Below, piece after piece: positions 22,441 to 36,000 of a stretch of 64,000 bases of DNA (the first letter of the stretch is position 1; the number at the start of each line of letters is the position of its first letter). Both the position numbers and the translations under genes were made by a program. The notes under the pieces are model-generated. The model was not told where the DNA came from. It ran no database searches and was given only the letters and a program-made list of their open reading frames with translations. The DNA comes from Haliotis asinina (Eukaryota; Mollusca; Gastropoda; Lepetellida; Haliotidae), in assembly GCF_037392515.1 (NCBI RefSeq), contig NC_090290.1, positions 57,982,753-58,046,752 on the forward strand, in the 5' to 3' direction.

Positions 22441-24600
22441 AGTGCACAATCCCATAGCTAGGCTGCCATGTTTACAATCCCATAGCTAGGCTGCCATGTT
22501 CACAATCCCATAGCTAGGCTGCCATGTTCACAATCCCATAGCTAGGCCACCATGTTTACAATCCCATAGCTAGGCTGCCATGTTCACAATCCCATAGCTA
22601 GGCTGCCATGTTCACAATCCCATAGCTAGGCTGCCATGTTCACAATCCCATAGCTAGGCTGCCATGTTCACAATCCCATAGCTAGGCCGCCATGTTCACA
22701 ATCCCATAGCTAGGCCACCATGTTTACAATCCCATAGCTAGGCTGCCATGTTTACAATCCCATAGCTAGGCTGCCATGTTTACAATCCCATAGCTAGGCT
22801 GCCATGTTTACAATCCCATAGCTAGGCTGCCATGTTCACAATCCCATAGCTAGGCTGCCATGTTCACAATCCCATAGCTAGGCCGCCATGTTCACAATCC
22901 CATAGCTAGGCCACCATGTTCACAATCCCATAGCTAGGCTGCCATGTTTACAATCCCATAGCTAGGCTGCCATGTTTACAATCCCATAGCTAGGCTGCCA
23001 TGTTTACAATCCCATAGCTAGGCTGCCATGTTTACAATCCCATAGCTAGGCTGCCATGTTTACAATCCCATAGCTAGGCTGCCATGTTTACAATCCCATA
23101 GCTAGGCTGCCATGTTCACAATCCCATAGCTAGGCTGCCATGTTTACAATCCCATAGCTAGGCTGCCATGTTTACAATCCCATAGCTAGGCCACCATGTT
23201 CACAATCCCATAGCTAGGCTGCCATGTTTACAATCCCATAGCTAGGCTGCCATGTTTACAATCCCATAGCTAGGCCGCCATGTTTACAATCCCATAGCTA
23301 GGCCGCCATGTTTACAATCCCATAGCTAGGCCACCATGTTCACAATCCCATAGCTAGGCTGCCATGTTTACAATCCCATAGCTAGGCCGCCATGTTTACA
23401 ATCCCATAGCTAGGCCACCATGTTCACAATCCCATAGCTAGGCTGCCATGTTTACAATCCCATAGCTAGGCTGCCATGTTTACAATCCCATAGCTAGGCC
23501 GCCATGTTTACAATCCCATAGCTAGGCCGCCATGTTTACAATTCCATAGCTAGGCCACCATGTTTACAATTCCATAGCTAGGCCACCATGTTTACAATCC
23601 CATAGCTAGGCCGCCATGTTTACAATCCCATAACTAGGCCACCATGTTCACAATCCCATAGCTAGGCCGCCATGTTTACAATCCCATAGCTAGGCCGTCA
23701 TGTTTACAATCCCATAGCTAGGCCGTCATGTTTACAATCCCATAGCTAGGCTGCCATGTTTACAATCCCATAGCTAGGCTGTCATGTTTACAATCCCATA
23801 GCTAGGCCGCCATGTTTACAATCCCATAGCTAGGCCACCATGTTTACAATCCCATAGCTAGGCCACCATGTTTACAATCCCATAGCTAGGCCACCATGTT
23901 TACAATCCCATAGCTAGGCTGCCATGTTTACAATCCCATAGCTAGGCTGCCATGTTTACAATCCCATAGCTAGGCTGCCATGTTCACAATCCCATAGCTA
24001 GGCTGCCATGTTTACAATCCCATAGCTAGGCTGCCATGTTTACAATCCCATAGCTAGGCTGCCATGTTTACAATCCCATAGCTAGGCTGCCATGTTCACA
24101 ATCCCATAGCTAGGCTGCCATGTTCACAATCCCATAGCTAGGCTGCCATGTTCACAATCCCATAGCTAGACTGCCATGTTTACAATCCCATAGCTAGGCC
24201 ACCATGTTCACAATCCCATAACTAGGCCACCATGTTCACAATCCCATGGCTAGGCCGCCATGTTCACAATCCCATAGCTAGGCTGCCATGTTTACAATCC
24301 CATGGCTAGGCCGCCATGTTTACAATCCCATGGCTAGGCCGCCATGTTCACAATCCCATAGCTAGGCTGCCATGTTTACAATCCCATAGCTAGGCTGCCA
24401 TGTTTACAATCCCATAGCTAGGCCACCATGTTCACAATCCCATAACTAGGCCGCCATGTTCACAATCCCATGGCTAGGCCACCATGTTCACAATCCCATG
24501 GCTAGGCCGCCATGTTCACAATCCCATGGCTAGGCCGCCGTGTTCACAATCCCATATATATAGTTAGGCAGCCCTGTTTACAATCCCAGTCCGCCATGTT
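22441..24600. repeat. 28-bp satellite, about 77 copies
   Basis: The unit contains ACAATCCCATAGCTAGGC followed by TGCCATGTTT. Nearly all copies are exactly 28 bp and differ at a few fixed positions: T/C before ACAATC, and CTGCC, CCGCC, CCACC or CCGTC before ATG. Late copies also have GGC for AGC. Variant types occur in runs, so unequal exchange has shuffled blocks. The last units (24,540-24,600) are degenerate, marking the array edge. There are no unique spacers, so it is not a CRISPR array. Confidence 0.95.
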
Positions 24601-24820
24601 AAAAGAGTTCGCGGCACTGTACATATATGTTGATTAAATGGTTGTCATTTGATAAATATGCAACAGAATATTAAACAGAAATTGTTACTAAGGTAAGATG
24701 ATTCCTCACAAATGTGTAAACTTTGAATTGCGAAATTTAGATTCGTGAACACTTTTTATCCGGCAATGAATTAACATGCAAGTTTATGGAAATTACGTCA
24801 ACTGTCTGAATATTACTGGT

Positions 24821-24927
24821 CCTAGATTTTCGAAGCTCTCTTAGCGCTAATTAAGGTAGTCGTAAGTTTATGTTAATGTATGGCACTTACGACAATCTTA
24901 GGGCCAAGAGAGCTTCGAAATTCTAGG
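24821..24927. mobile_element. Foldback (MITE-like) hairpin, arms about 45 bp
   Basis: Bases 24821-24867 ('cctagattttcgaagctctc...') pair with 24885-24927 ('...gagagcttcgaaattctagg') over most of their length, around a 17-base loop. The termini are CCTAGA...TCTAGG. No protein is encoded and no target duplication was identified. It is likely a small non-autonomous DNA element. Confidence 0.7.
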
Positions 24928-26134
24928 CCCTGGTACAGGTATGTAACTCCTCTCACACCTGTGTCAACTGAGCCAAACACATGGAATTTGAGTCAAATAA
25001 GCGGGTTTATTGTTGCGGCGCAAAACAACATGTCCTTGCAGCAACGCACAGAACAAGTTACATGTCTTAATTAGACACAAGCTCTCAACACCGAAAAGGT
25101 CATGAATAGCGAACCACAGTTTGATACTGGCACAAATAGATTCCGAGTACAGAGGCTCATATTCAGTAATGCCGTTCAACTTATAAGGTATACTTTTAAA
25201 ATCATTGAGCTCGCATTGCCCCTTTTATTACTCGTCTGTTTATATTGTGATCAAATGATCAAAGAAAGAATCTCGTAGTTGTCTCCCTTTCATAATGGCA
25301 CGCGCTGTATTTGTTGTGATGTTGCCATGCTGTGGATCACGACTCGGGTCAGTGAAGAGGGATCTCTCTATGGAAGGTCGCTCGCGGGTTGGTAGCACAC
25401 CTGATGCTTATATTAACCCTCTGTATGTTACTTGACATGACAGCAAATGTGATTGATGATCCAGTTACGTACCGCCACAGACCTACTGATGCGGTGATAT
25501 GTCTCTAACCCTGCTGATCAAACACTGATCTTTGCGTGGACCAAATATATTATCACACGGCAAGAGGTGTGATACTGGACACAGTACACTGGTTGCCCGG
25601 CACGGCATCAAGGACGTCAATCACTGGTACGTTTTTCTTGTTGACTTGAAACTTATCTGTTGACAGGTATGGCGATCTTATATTTAGTTATTTGAAACCT
25701 TACCTGTCAATATGCAAATTTAGGCTTAAAAACTGCATATGCTATAAACAGTGTTATCTATTTATAAAGCCGTATGCTAATAATATTTGCACTTGTTGCT
25801 GAGAAAACATGCCACTGACTTTTTAAATGGGTATCAAATTGTCTATAATGTCTGTAAATGAACGTGTTGCTGAGAAAAAGGCCTTTAAGTTGCCGTTCTA
25901 TGGAACAGTTAACAAAGAGCATGTGTAAGAGTTCTGTACTGTCATATAAAGGAACATTACTTTTGAAGTGAATTGTCTTCCATATGTTTAATCTTATTGA
26001 TGTAACAATTAACTTTTTACATCAGAGTGTATTTATTTCAGTTATTGCAATGGAGACACTTTTTTTATTTTGGTTTTGTGTGTGTGTGTGACAAGTTTGA
26101 CTTCGACTGACATTGGTGTTGGTGCTCTTTTATC
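24928..26134. other. Intergenic DNA, nothing recognised
   Basis: No gene or repeat unit is seen; open frames are short. Confidence 0.45.
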
Positions 26135-27960
26135 CCCTTCGCATGTAATGCAGGGGATATAGTGGACGCCACGTCTGTCCCTCCATCCGTCCGTCCGTCT
26201 GTAATCAATTGTTTCCGGCGCATAACTCAGAAACTGTTCAATATATTTAGACCAAACTTGACAGATATAATGATCTCATCCTATAGTTTTGCCTTTTGCT
26301 ATTTACAGAGTTTTGGCATTTTTATTTTTTTTCCATGGAACATTTTGGTGTTAGTCTAATGGTGGGGTGGGCTTCGTTTCCGGAGCACAACTCAAAAACC
26401 GTTCAATATTTTTCTGCAAAACTTGGTAGATATATCAAGAAGAACCTGAAGTGGTACCTTTTGGTATTTACAGGTTTTTGTGATTTATTATTTTCACGGT
26501 TTCCATGGAAACATTTTGGACATAGTCTGAAAAGTGGGAGGTGTGTTTTGTTTCTGGAGCACATCTCAAAAACTTTGTAATATCTGTCAGCAAAAATGTT
26601 TTGGACTTAGTTTCAAAATGGAGGGAAGGGCTTTGTTTCTGGAGCAGAACTCAAAATCCATTCTTTATTTTTCTGCAAAACTTAACAGATATACCAATCA
26701 GAAGCTACAATGGTGCCTTTTGCTAGTTACAGTTTTTATGATTTTTTAGTTTCTTGGTTTCCATGGAAATGTTTCGGACTGAGTCTCACAATGGAGGTAT
26801 GGATTTCGTTTCCGGAGCACAACTCAAAAACCATTCAATATCTTTCTACAAAACTTGGCAGATATATAGGGGAGACCCTGAGGTGGTGCCTTTTGCTATT
26901 AACAGATTTTTGTGATTTATCATTTTACCAGTTTCCATGGAAATGATTCTGACTTTGTCTCAAAATGGAGGAATAGGCTTCGTTTCCGGAGCACAACTAG
27001 AAAACTATTCAATATCTTACAGCAAAACTTGGCAGATATTTGAGGCAGACCATAAAGTGGTGCCTTTTTCTGTTTACAATGTTTCGGCATGTTTATTTTT
27101 CCCGGTTTCCATTGAAACAATTCTGACTCAGTCTCAAAATGGAGGGATAGGCTTCATTTCCAGGGCACAGCTCGAAAACCATTTCATATCTTTTGACAGA
27201 TGTTGGCAGATACATGAGACAGATCTTGAAGTGGTGCCTTTTGCTGTTTACAGATATATGGCATTTATATTTTTTTTGACTTCCATGGAAACTATTCAAA
27301 CTTAATCTAAGAAAACATCAAGTAACTGTCAGATGATTTATCCTTTCAAATATGTGGGGGCCGGGGGGATATTTCATCTTCTGATGACTCTTGTTTCTGG
27401 AGTAGAACTTTCAAACCGTTCATCAACAACTCTTTGCCAAACTTGTCACATAGATTGGTGTAACTTGGCACAGAAATAGATCTTATGGTGAACTGGTATG
27501 TGTTTTGGTAGTTTTGTAGTTCTTAATAATTTTCCTTTGCATTTCAGTGGCAAACTGACATTGAATGAATTAGGTGGTAACGCTCTATTCTGATGCAGAA
27601 TTTTAAGACCATTCAGTATTTCTTTACCAAATTTGGTACATAGATAACTCTGGCATTGAACTCTTTTCTGATAGTTTCTGAAATTAAAGAATGTTTGCAT
27701 TGCCATGGAAACAGATTTTCCTGAAATTAGTAAAAGTGATGCTTTCCACAGCCGAACATTAAAATCATTCATTGCTCTCTTTCTACTTTGTGAGTGTCCG
27801 AGAACCTAAAGACTTAAATCAACAGTACCACTCTATTTCTAGTATCAGTACTACTGAGGTTCATCAAACTGTACATGTGACATAGTCATAACTAGTTAAC
27901 ATATTCATGAAGAGTATTTTACCGTCGTAGGGGATATTGATGACTTTGTCTTCTTCTTGT
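26135..27960 (+). mobile_element. Head/core-repeat/tail element, fullest copy
   Basis: The head 'ttatccccttcgcatgtaat' with 'gcaggggatatagtggacgc' and a (tccg)n run is followed by about six units of about 180 bp. Each contains 'cttcgtttccggagcacaac', 'aaaacttggcagatata' and 'ggtttccatggaaa'. A tail follows with 'caaatatgtgggggcc' and 'catcttctgatgactcttgt'. More diverged units and a terminal 'aggggatattgatgactttg' extend to 27,960. The head also recurs at 38,943. Open frames here reflect the repeat. The layout is like pearl/Helitron-related non-autonomous elements; no transposase is present. Confidence 0.75.
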
Positions 27961-28979
27961 AACTGTGGATCAGGATGAAAATACAGCCTGTAATGTATTA
28001 CTGACATAAACTCTTATATCTGAAAAATATGTAATTTTGATTATAGATCTTTTTAGTCTTAGATAAACTCTTTGTATCTGAAAATATGTAATTTTGATAA
28101 GTCTTTTTAAATTGAAGATGATACCCAGAGAGATGGGGATTTTGTTTGAACATTCTTGTTACAGATTGTGTGGAAGGAATATGATCTGGTTCAGGTACTG
28201 GGAGGCAGATTACATATTCCGTCCTCAAGTTTGCCTTTAATAAACAGAATTCATAGCTGTTATTGATCATGACTCCATGTTGACAGAATTAAATTAACAT
28301 TACTATGGAGCTAACTTTAATTGGTGTTCATTCTAAATAAACATCTGATGAGTTCAAATAGGCGTGCATAATCATATGACCAGGTATAAAAGATTTGTGA
28401 TTATTAGAGAAAGGGTTTTGAAATGATAAAAATAGACTGCTACTAGAGTAAACAGTTTGGCAATTATCTCAATATTGAAGTGAAATAGGTGTCATTGCAT
28501 GAAAGGGTGTGAATCTGTTGAACTGAAGTAGACAACACAGGGACAGAAGAATATCGGCGAGGATCGATATTGGCAATGCAATGTGCTTGTATCATTGTGT
28601 GGTTGAAGCCATTAAGAACAGGATCTATGACGAAATGGTGTCATCTACAGACTGAGCCAATATGAAAACATCTTTCACAGCTTAGTGAAATCACTTATGA
28701 ATTATATCGAGGTTCATTGAGGACATTTTGTGTTTTTGTCACACTTAAATGAATTCTCCTTGTGCCGTGCTTGACTGAGCATCTGGACATTTAGTTTGTG
28801 TGCTGAGAACCAGCTGAGTTAAATATTGGTTTCTACTGACTTTGAATGTGTTTATATTTTTGTGTGTGAGGAGAAACCCAGTGGTTTCTGGTGTAGTTTA
28901 GAAGACTTCACATGGATTAGTGTAAGGACCATTCATTATTTATGGGTAGGGAAGCATGTACAATGTGAACGACCCCTTC
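27961..28979. other. Upstream region of the calpain gene
   Basis: AT-rich, no gene recognised. The motif 'accattcattatttatgggt' at 28,930 recurs at 30,887 and in both places leads into CA/GT-rich simple sequence, suggesting a small microsatellite-seeding repeat. Confidence 0.45.
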
Positions 28980-29200
28980 CCCCCACCCCTCTCTTACACA
29001 GACACAAACACAGACACAGATGCAAACACAAACACAGACACAGATGCAAACACAGACACAATCACAGGCACAGACAGACACAGGCACAGACACAGACATA
29101 TGCAGATGCAAAGACAAACACAGATGCAAACAGACTCAATCACAGGTACAGACACAGAAACAGTCACAGACACACACAGACACAGACACAGTGCATTTAG
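28980..29200. repeat. Degenerate (ACAGACACAGATGCAAAC)n tract
   Basis: Imperfect CA-rich repeats of 6-18 bp about 350 bases upstream of the calpain start codon. Open frames through it are spurious. Confidence 0.85.
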
Positions 29201-29551
29201 GGTCTCACAGTATATGATCTGTTTATCTGGAGTCAGTCACAAGGGTGAAAACAGTGTACTTTGTGACAAAACTCACAAGAAATTGTGAAATCAAGCAACA
29301 GATTCAGACAATAGTTACACTAGGTTTTGTGTCATTAGGGAAAGTCCAGTTTGTTTACACAAATTGATCAAACAGTTTTGACAATCACCAGCACCTTTGT
29401 TTATTGGTAACCATGTCAAATAATATTATAACAAGCGAAACACTGATCATCCATGTAGAACAAATGTCCAGTACATTGTTGTTGCTTGTGTTCACGCAGT
29501 TTCTGGTAGATGCTCATCACCGGGTGACATTCTCTACAGCTTTGTATCAAC

Positions 29552-30001
29552 ATGGGTTGTGGCTCATCTTCGTCAACATCACCTGAATACCCAAATGATG
29601 ATTATCACGATTACAACGGGTGGCATCACCATGACGACAGATGGGATCACCATGACAACAGACAGGATCACCGTGACATAAATCCACCAAACACAGAAGA
29701 CAATGAAACTGTTGACCCAGAACCGGAACCAAACCCAGAACCGGAACCAAACCCAGAACCAGATAAAGAACCAGATCCGGAACCAGATGTTGATCACGAT
29801 CGTCGCCATAGTGATGTCATAGACAATGATGGTTCTGGGCTCAAGTATACAACCATAGATTGCCGCACATCTAAAAGTCCGAGCTATCACAACAGTGAAC
29901 CGAGTGTTTACAACGGTGAAAGGTGGACAGATGAAGAGTTCCCTCTCCATGTTGCTATACAGGAACACAGACAGAAAAGGCTGGACTGGAAACGGGCATC
30001 T
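29552..30001 (+). CDS. Calpain exon 1: lipidation-like N-terminus and acidic linker
   Basis: The ATG at 29552 opens [20 protein letters not shown]. Gly2 with small residues at 5-6 fits an N-myristoylation signal and Cys3 a palmitoylation site. A His/Asp-rich stretch ([12 protein letters not shown]) and repeats of [16 protein letters not shown] follow. The end (LDWKRAS) is the usual lead-in to the CysPc domain. The donor is TCT|GTGAGT, phase 0. The antisense strand has a long open frame that is a shadow of this composition. Confidence 0.85.
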
Positions 30002-33000
30002 GTGAGTTGTCAGCCTGATTTGTTTACTGTGACAGATCTGTAATTTGCTTTGGGCAACCAGGGAACCTAATGGGGGAAACCAGAAATGGGCTATATGTAA
30101 CAGTTTTAACTTTGTGTATTGCATGATAAGGTTTGTATTCCTTGGCTGTTAGTTCCACAGTTAAAATGAGTGACCACTGGGTGTGTAGGGGTGGTTGGGT
30201 TGATGGGCGAGTGAGACAGTGGGTTTGAGAGGCAAGGGGTTTGTGAGACACTGGGCTGTGAGACGTGTGTGTGTAGGTGAGACAGTGGGTTTGTGAGATA
30301 ATGGGTTGTGAGATGGCCGATGGGGGGTTGTGATACAAGGGGTTGTGAGACGGGTTGTGAGACAGGAGGGTTGTGAGCGTGGCTTGGACCTGCTGGGTGC
30401 TTTGCTTTGTGGGAGTGTGAGTGCATTATGAAGGAAGTGAGTGAGTGAGTGAGTGAAAGAGTGAGATCATACTCTCTGGGAACAAAACACATCAGATGTT
30501 GAACATACTTGTTACTGAATATGTGTGATGTAACTCACTCCAAAACATAAGCTGAGGGTTGTTTGTACTTTCAGGAGCTTGCTGACAACCCTGTCTTGTT
30601 CACGGAAGGAACAACAAGATTTGATATAGGTCAAGGGTCAGCGGGCACATGTTGGTTCCTGTCTATGGTGGCCAACCTGTCTGAACATCCACAACTGCTG
30701 AGAAAGGTATTAATTAAATGATAAAATTTTTTTGTGTGAAATTGAAGAAAGGTTTTTTGAGATGTTTGTTTTCAAACCAACAACCCTTGCAAGAGCTGTG
30801 CATGAGATTACACAACATGTGATGAAACCAAAACCTGCTAAACACAAGAGTTGAGCTATCTTTGAATTACATAAAATATGTTTGGGACCATTCATAATTT
30901 ATGGCTAGTGTGTTCGTGTGTTAGTGTGTTAGTGTTAGTGTGTGTTAGTGTTAGTGTGTGTGTGCGTGTGGTGTGTGTGTGTGCGTGCGTGTGCGTGCCT
31001 GCATACATGTGCAGTGATGACTTTTCGGGAGAAGTATGTAGAATGTGAATGAAGAAATAATTTGAAGAAAATGATCCCCTGTTTTTTCTCTTCCTCATAA
31101 TTTACAGAAGTTGACCTCCATAAAATTTCCCTTTAATACGTGACCTGTCATGGCTGTAGGTTGTTCAAGAAGGGGACTACTCACACCAGAGAGGGGTGTT
31201 TCACTGTCGCTTCTGGAAGTTTGGTGTATGGGAAGACGTGTACATTGATGATCACCTCCCTGTCGTCTATGGCACGCAGATCTGGGGAGCCAGATCATCG
31301 AGTGATGACAATGAGATGTGGGTCTCGCTGCTGGAGAAAAGCTTTGCCAAGTGAGTCCAGTCTGTAAAGCTGCTATACAAATTAAATATATACTTATTGG
31401 AATGCAAAACCAGTACAGAGGTCAGAAGATTGGTGGTTTTGTTCCAGGCTTCACTAAGCGAGGGGCATGAAAATATAGTACTTGTTTTTTCCAGCACTGT
31501 TGCTCAGCATTAAGGGGCTAGACCAATTTTGTCCAGATTTTCAATTTATCTGAACTGACAAACTAGTGACTACATTTTTCCTGATTTCCTGATGTGAGCA
31601 ATGCTGCACAGCCATTGCTTACCAAACCAGCGTTTCAGTTGGAACTAGACAACACACTGCACCTATGTGCTCATTCAGGATTTCTGTACTTATAATTAGC
31701 TTATGCTATCTTCCTGTATTAATTTTTGTGCCTAAGTTACAGTGTTCAAAATTATTGTGATTGACAATTTTGTCCTGATTAGATTACATGGGTCATACAA
31801 TGCTGTGTATGGTGGACAGTCCAGTGATGCCTACTTGGCACTAACCGGAGGAATATCAGAAAGACTGGACTTCGAGGATGACACTATTGATCCTGATAGC
31901 CTGTTCCGTCGAGTCAGGAACTCTCTCTATACAGGAGCATTTGTCACATGTACCGTGCCGGTGAGATGTCCGACTGTTATACTAACAAACTAACCTCCAA
32001 ATAATATGCATCTTTGTATAATATAGTATGTCTATAATTACTCATATCTTACTTTTTTGTAATATACTTAAAATTTGTTGGTCATTGATGCTTTAACAAG
32101 TTTCCGTATCAACCCTCCCAGGAGGTTGACAACTGGATTACCTGCTGCCATGGTAACCACCAAACTCTCCACCGAGAAGCTGCATTGTTAACAATTGTTA
32201 ACACACCATAATATGACGCATGCAGTGTCCAGTGTTTGAAAAACATTTGATAAGCTGTATTTTAGTTCGCTATATAGACATTTATTCACCGACTGTCACT
32301 GCTGTATTTAAACTATTACTTTACACATTCAATAGTTTCCACACTCAACTCAAACATAATTAACCATTTTTATAGTTTTAAGGTTGTCAGAATATGTTTC
32401 ACTGATTTTGAAAATCCAGTTGAGAGGTAGATACCATTTTGTTTACATGTCATATAGTCAGTAGCAATCTTCAAAATAAAATCAAATGATATATTTTTAA
32501 CTTACCTTACCATAGGTCTTATGTATATAACATCAAGCTTCGCTAAACGAGATAAAACAGTTGTTGATTCGCTATTCCCATGAATGGCTACCTCATGTAT
32601 CTACGAATGTATAGGCATGGAGGTGACGTGATATCCATACCCGCGCAAGCCCGGGCCATCCAAAATACACTTTTACTTTTGTGAGTTAAAGTTAGTCACT
32701 TTTTCAAAGGTAGGTATGGTTCTTATTCCCTATTTTCAAGTGTAAAGATAAAGTTTCTTCACTTACCTGGCTACCTTGTGTTCTTTTGATGTGGGTGGTC
32801 CCCATGTCGTTCTTTCTTGATTATACAGGTATTTGGGAAGTTTGCTAGTCTCTTGGCCTTCTTCTCATGGGTATTCCATATTTCAGGCATGTTTTCTTCA
32901 GTATGGCTAGTATATTTTGTTGTTTTTTGGCACGTGTCACTCGCAGTGTGGTGGCAGCCATCTTTGTCTCGCTCAGCTGTTTTGCATAATGGGGCGTGCC

Positions 33001-36000
33001 TATTGTACGTGCAGTTGTGTGTTTTTGCTACACTTTTGTGTAGGGTTTTTTTGTTAACATAATTTCTAAAATTGTGTGTTTTCCCCTTTTTTGCATGTTA
33101 CAGTGTTTGTGCATGACTCGCTAGTTTTGCACCATTTGTAAAGTCCTGAAATCGGCCAAGGACCCGCACCTCTGGTGTCCCGATTGTGCGTAGCTGGATT
33201 GCACCTTGGATCATTGTTGTCTTCTCTGGGCGCCGTTGTCTACCACCGAGTTCAAGACTTTCTTGGCTGTTAAGAGGAAATGCTCCATGCAGCGTCGGTA
33301 CAAAATGTCTTCTCCAGCTTCATCTTTGGGATCACGGTCCTTGTTGATGGATACTCCAGACCAATGCCCTCCTTCTGTGCAGTTGCTCTCCTAATCCCAC
33401 AATTAAGGCTCCTAAATCAAGGAAGGCAGACTACAAAGTGCACAGCCTAGATTTTGCCCGATACTGGTGCTTTGCTGGATGATTCCTTGACACGCTTATC
33501 GGGTTCACCTTAGTCATTCTATCGGGTGCAAGATTTCAAGTTGGTGGCTATTGATACGGAGCTAAAGCAGATGTTAAAACCTATATCAGTCCTTGCTTCA
33601 GGCACGTTATCGGCGGCGTGGGATTTAACAGAAGACAGTGCTTCGAGGACTGAACATTTTTCTGCACTCTTTCAGAGGCAGGGGAAAATGCTTCATGATT
33701 TACTTGCTCATTTACATGCAGTGTTGGCTATGACTTTGACTTTGCTTCGTTCTGGCTTCTTAGAGCCATGTTCCTGGCAGGAAGAATTTAAATGCCAACT
33801 ACTACAAGCTCCATTTGCATCCAGATTCCTGTTTGACGACAAAATCCTGGACCTGTAAAGGCAGCACACAGAGCTCACCAATACTGAAGTGTCTCTCTAC
33901 ACATTTGATGTCTAGGGGTCCGCCTTTCATAGGAAGCCACTGTCTAGAGGTAGGGGCAAACCCTGTTATGTCCCGAGAAGAGAGGCTATTCAGACTTCCT
34001 ATGCCAGAGGCCGTGCATGAGGAAGAAGTGATGCTGATGGTCAGAGGAGACAGCAGGAGACCCTCCTGTGACATCCGGTAGAGGAAGGGGCAAGCGCCCT
34101 TACTCTGGCCACTGAAGTTTTGGACTCCTATGGCTGGGACCTCCTGCCCCCAGTTGTGCCAGTTCGTCCTACACCTGTAGACGGGAGACTGGGGGTCATC
34201 TGGCCCAATTGGGAAATCCTGGAAGACCCCTTTGTTACCAACATCCTGAGGACCGGATACAAGCTGCATCCGGATACACTGTGTCCCCTTCGCTGACGTC
34301 TACGCCCCAGTCAAGCATGTATTCTCATGTACAACATGCTCTGTTAGTAGAAGACATTCAATTACTGTTAACCAAACAGGCAATAGAGACAGTGCGAGAT
34401 CCCCATCAGTCCTCGGGGTTTTACTCACCCATTTTTCTAGTATCCAAGAAAGACTCAGACAAGATGCGCATGATCCACAACATGGCAGCATTAAACAGAC
34501 TTTATCTTCTGGAACTGCCTCATTTCCGAATGATATCACTGGAACAGGTCCGGGCCAAACTAGTACCAGGAGCGTGGCTAGCCAGTCTGGACCCCCGGGA
34601 TGCTTACCTTCATGTGCCAATTTTCCATCGGCACAGGAAGTTCCTGAGATTTGTGTTCGGTGTTCCTCATTACCAATGGAGGGTCCTCCCATTTGGAATT
34701 TCCATGGCCCCATGGCTTTTTACTCGGATTACGTCCCTGATTTCCCTGTTTCTACATATGAAGGGTATAGATTTCGACCCCTACATAGACGATTCCCTCC
34801 TGAACAACCTCAACCATCAGTTGCTATGCAGACAACTGGACTTAGCTGTTCGTCTTCTACAGCAAAAGGGGTGGTTGATCAATGTTGAGAAGTCACATCT
34901 GGTACCATCACAGGTGTGATGTTTACAGGGGGATTTTTTCTGACACACTCCAATCTCGTCAGAATCCCTCAAGGTCAGTGGTCGAAGATTCTCAAGTTTG
35001 CAAGTTGAGGCCTTGCTCATCCCTTGACCCTTCGGGAGTGGCAGTCCCTGCTAGGTCTTCTCACTTCAGCCCAAGACTTACTACGCAGGGTACGTTTGAT
35101 GCTCTGGCAGGTGCAATGGCTTCTACTGCCTCACATTCAAGTGGACAACTTGCAGGTCAGAATCCTTCTGCCTCTGCATCTCCATCCTTATCTCCACTGG
35201 TGGACGGTTGAGTCGAATGTTTGTGTAGGAGTCTCTTTGAGTGACTGTCCGCATGACCATGAGTTATTCGTCAATGCATCTCTTCAAGGCTGGGGTGCCC
35301 ATCTCAGTGGTCAGACCACCTCAGGGCTGTGGTCAGGCATCGAACGAGACTGGCATATAAACAACCTAGAATTCCATGCAGTGATTCTAGCGGTTGAACA
35401 TTAGACTTCCCTTCTGAGGAATTCCACACTGTTGATTTCATCCGACAGTTCCATGGTGGTATGGATGATTCTCAATCATCTCCCTCACCCTTCAGCTTAT
35501 AATCTACATGAGATTAGAGTGTTAGCTTCCACCATGGCTTTACACAGGAATTGTACTGTCCCCGCAATAATGGAAAGCGGCTTTTGGAAGTCGACCACAG
35601 TCTTTGCCAGTCATTACCTGAGGGATTTGGCTGTAGAAGATGTGGAGGGTCTGCAGTCCTTTGGTCCGTTGGTCGTTGCCCAGCAACTTACTCGGCCAGC
35701 CACCCATTAGGTAATTATTGCTTCCTAGTGTTGGTCTTGTGGATAACTTTCACCTCTGAGGTGTCTTCATTGTCCTTGGGGTTCCTTGAGTTACTTGCTG
35801 TCTCATATTTCAGGATGATCCTGAGACTGCTTGTAACTTATTATGGATCAGCATGTGGACGAAGTTTTCTGGGGATGGTCCTTTTTTGGAGCCCGACACC
35901 ACCATCCATCTGTCAAATCCATATGCATAAGACCTTTGGTAAGGTAAGTTAAAATTATTTTTATTTTTATATATTTTATATATTTTAGATATTTAGATAC

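Noticed and set aside
22441-24600. CRISPR-like regular spacing
   Set aside because: Units are contiguous with no unique spacers, in a eukaryotic context; this is a satellite.
26162-27305. Series of Phe/Leu/Trp-rich open frames that look like a membrane protein
   Set aside because: They translate the about 180-bp core repeat, and similar peptides recur at 7.0 and 39 kb from the same repeat.
29579-30124. Minus-strand 181-codon open frame
   Set aside because: Shadow of the low-stop composition of calpain exon 1 (Pro-Glu and His/Asp repeats).
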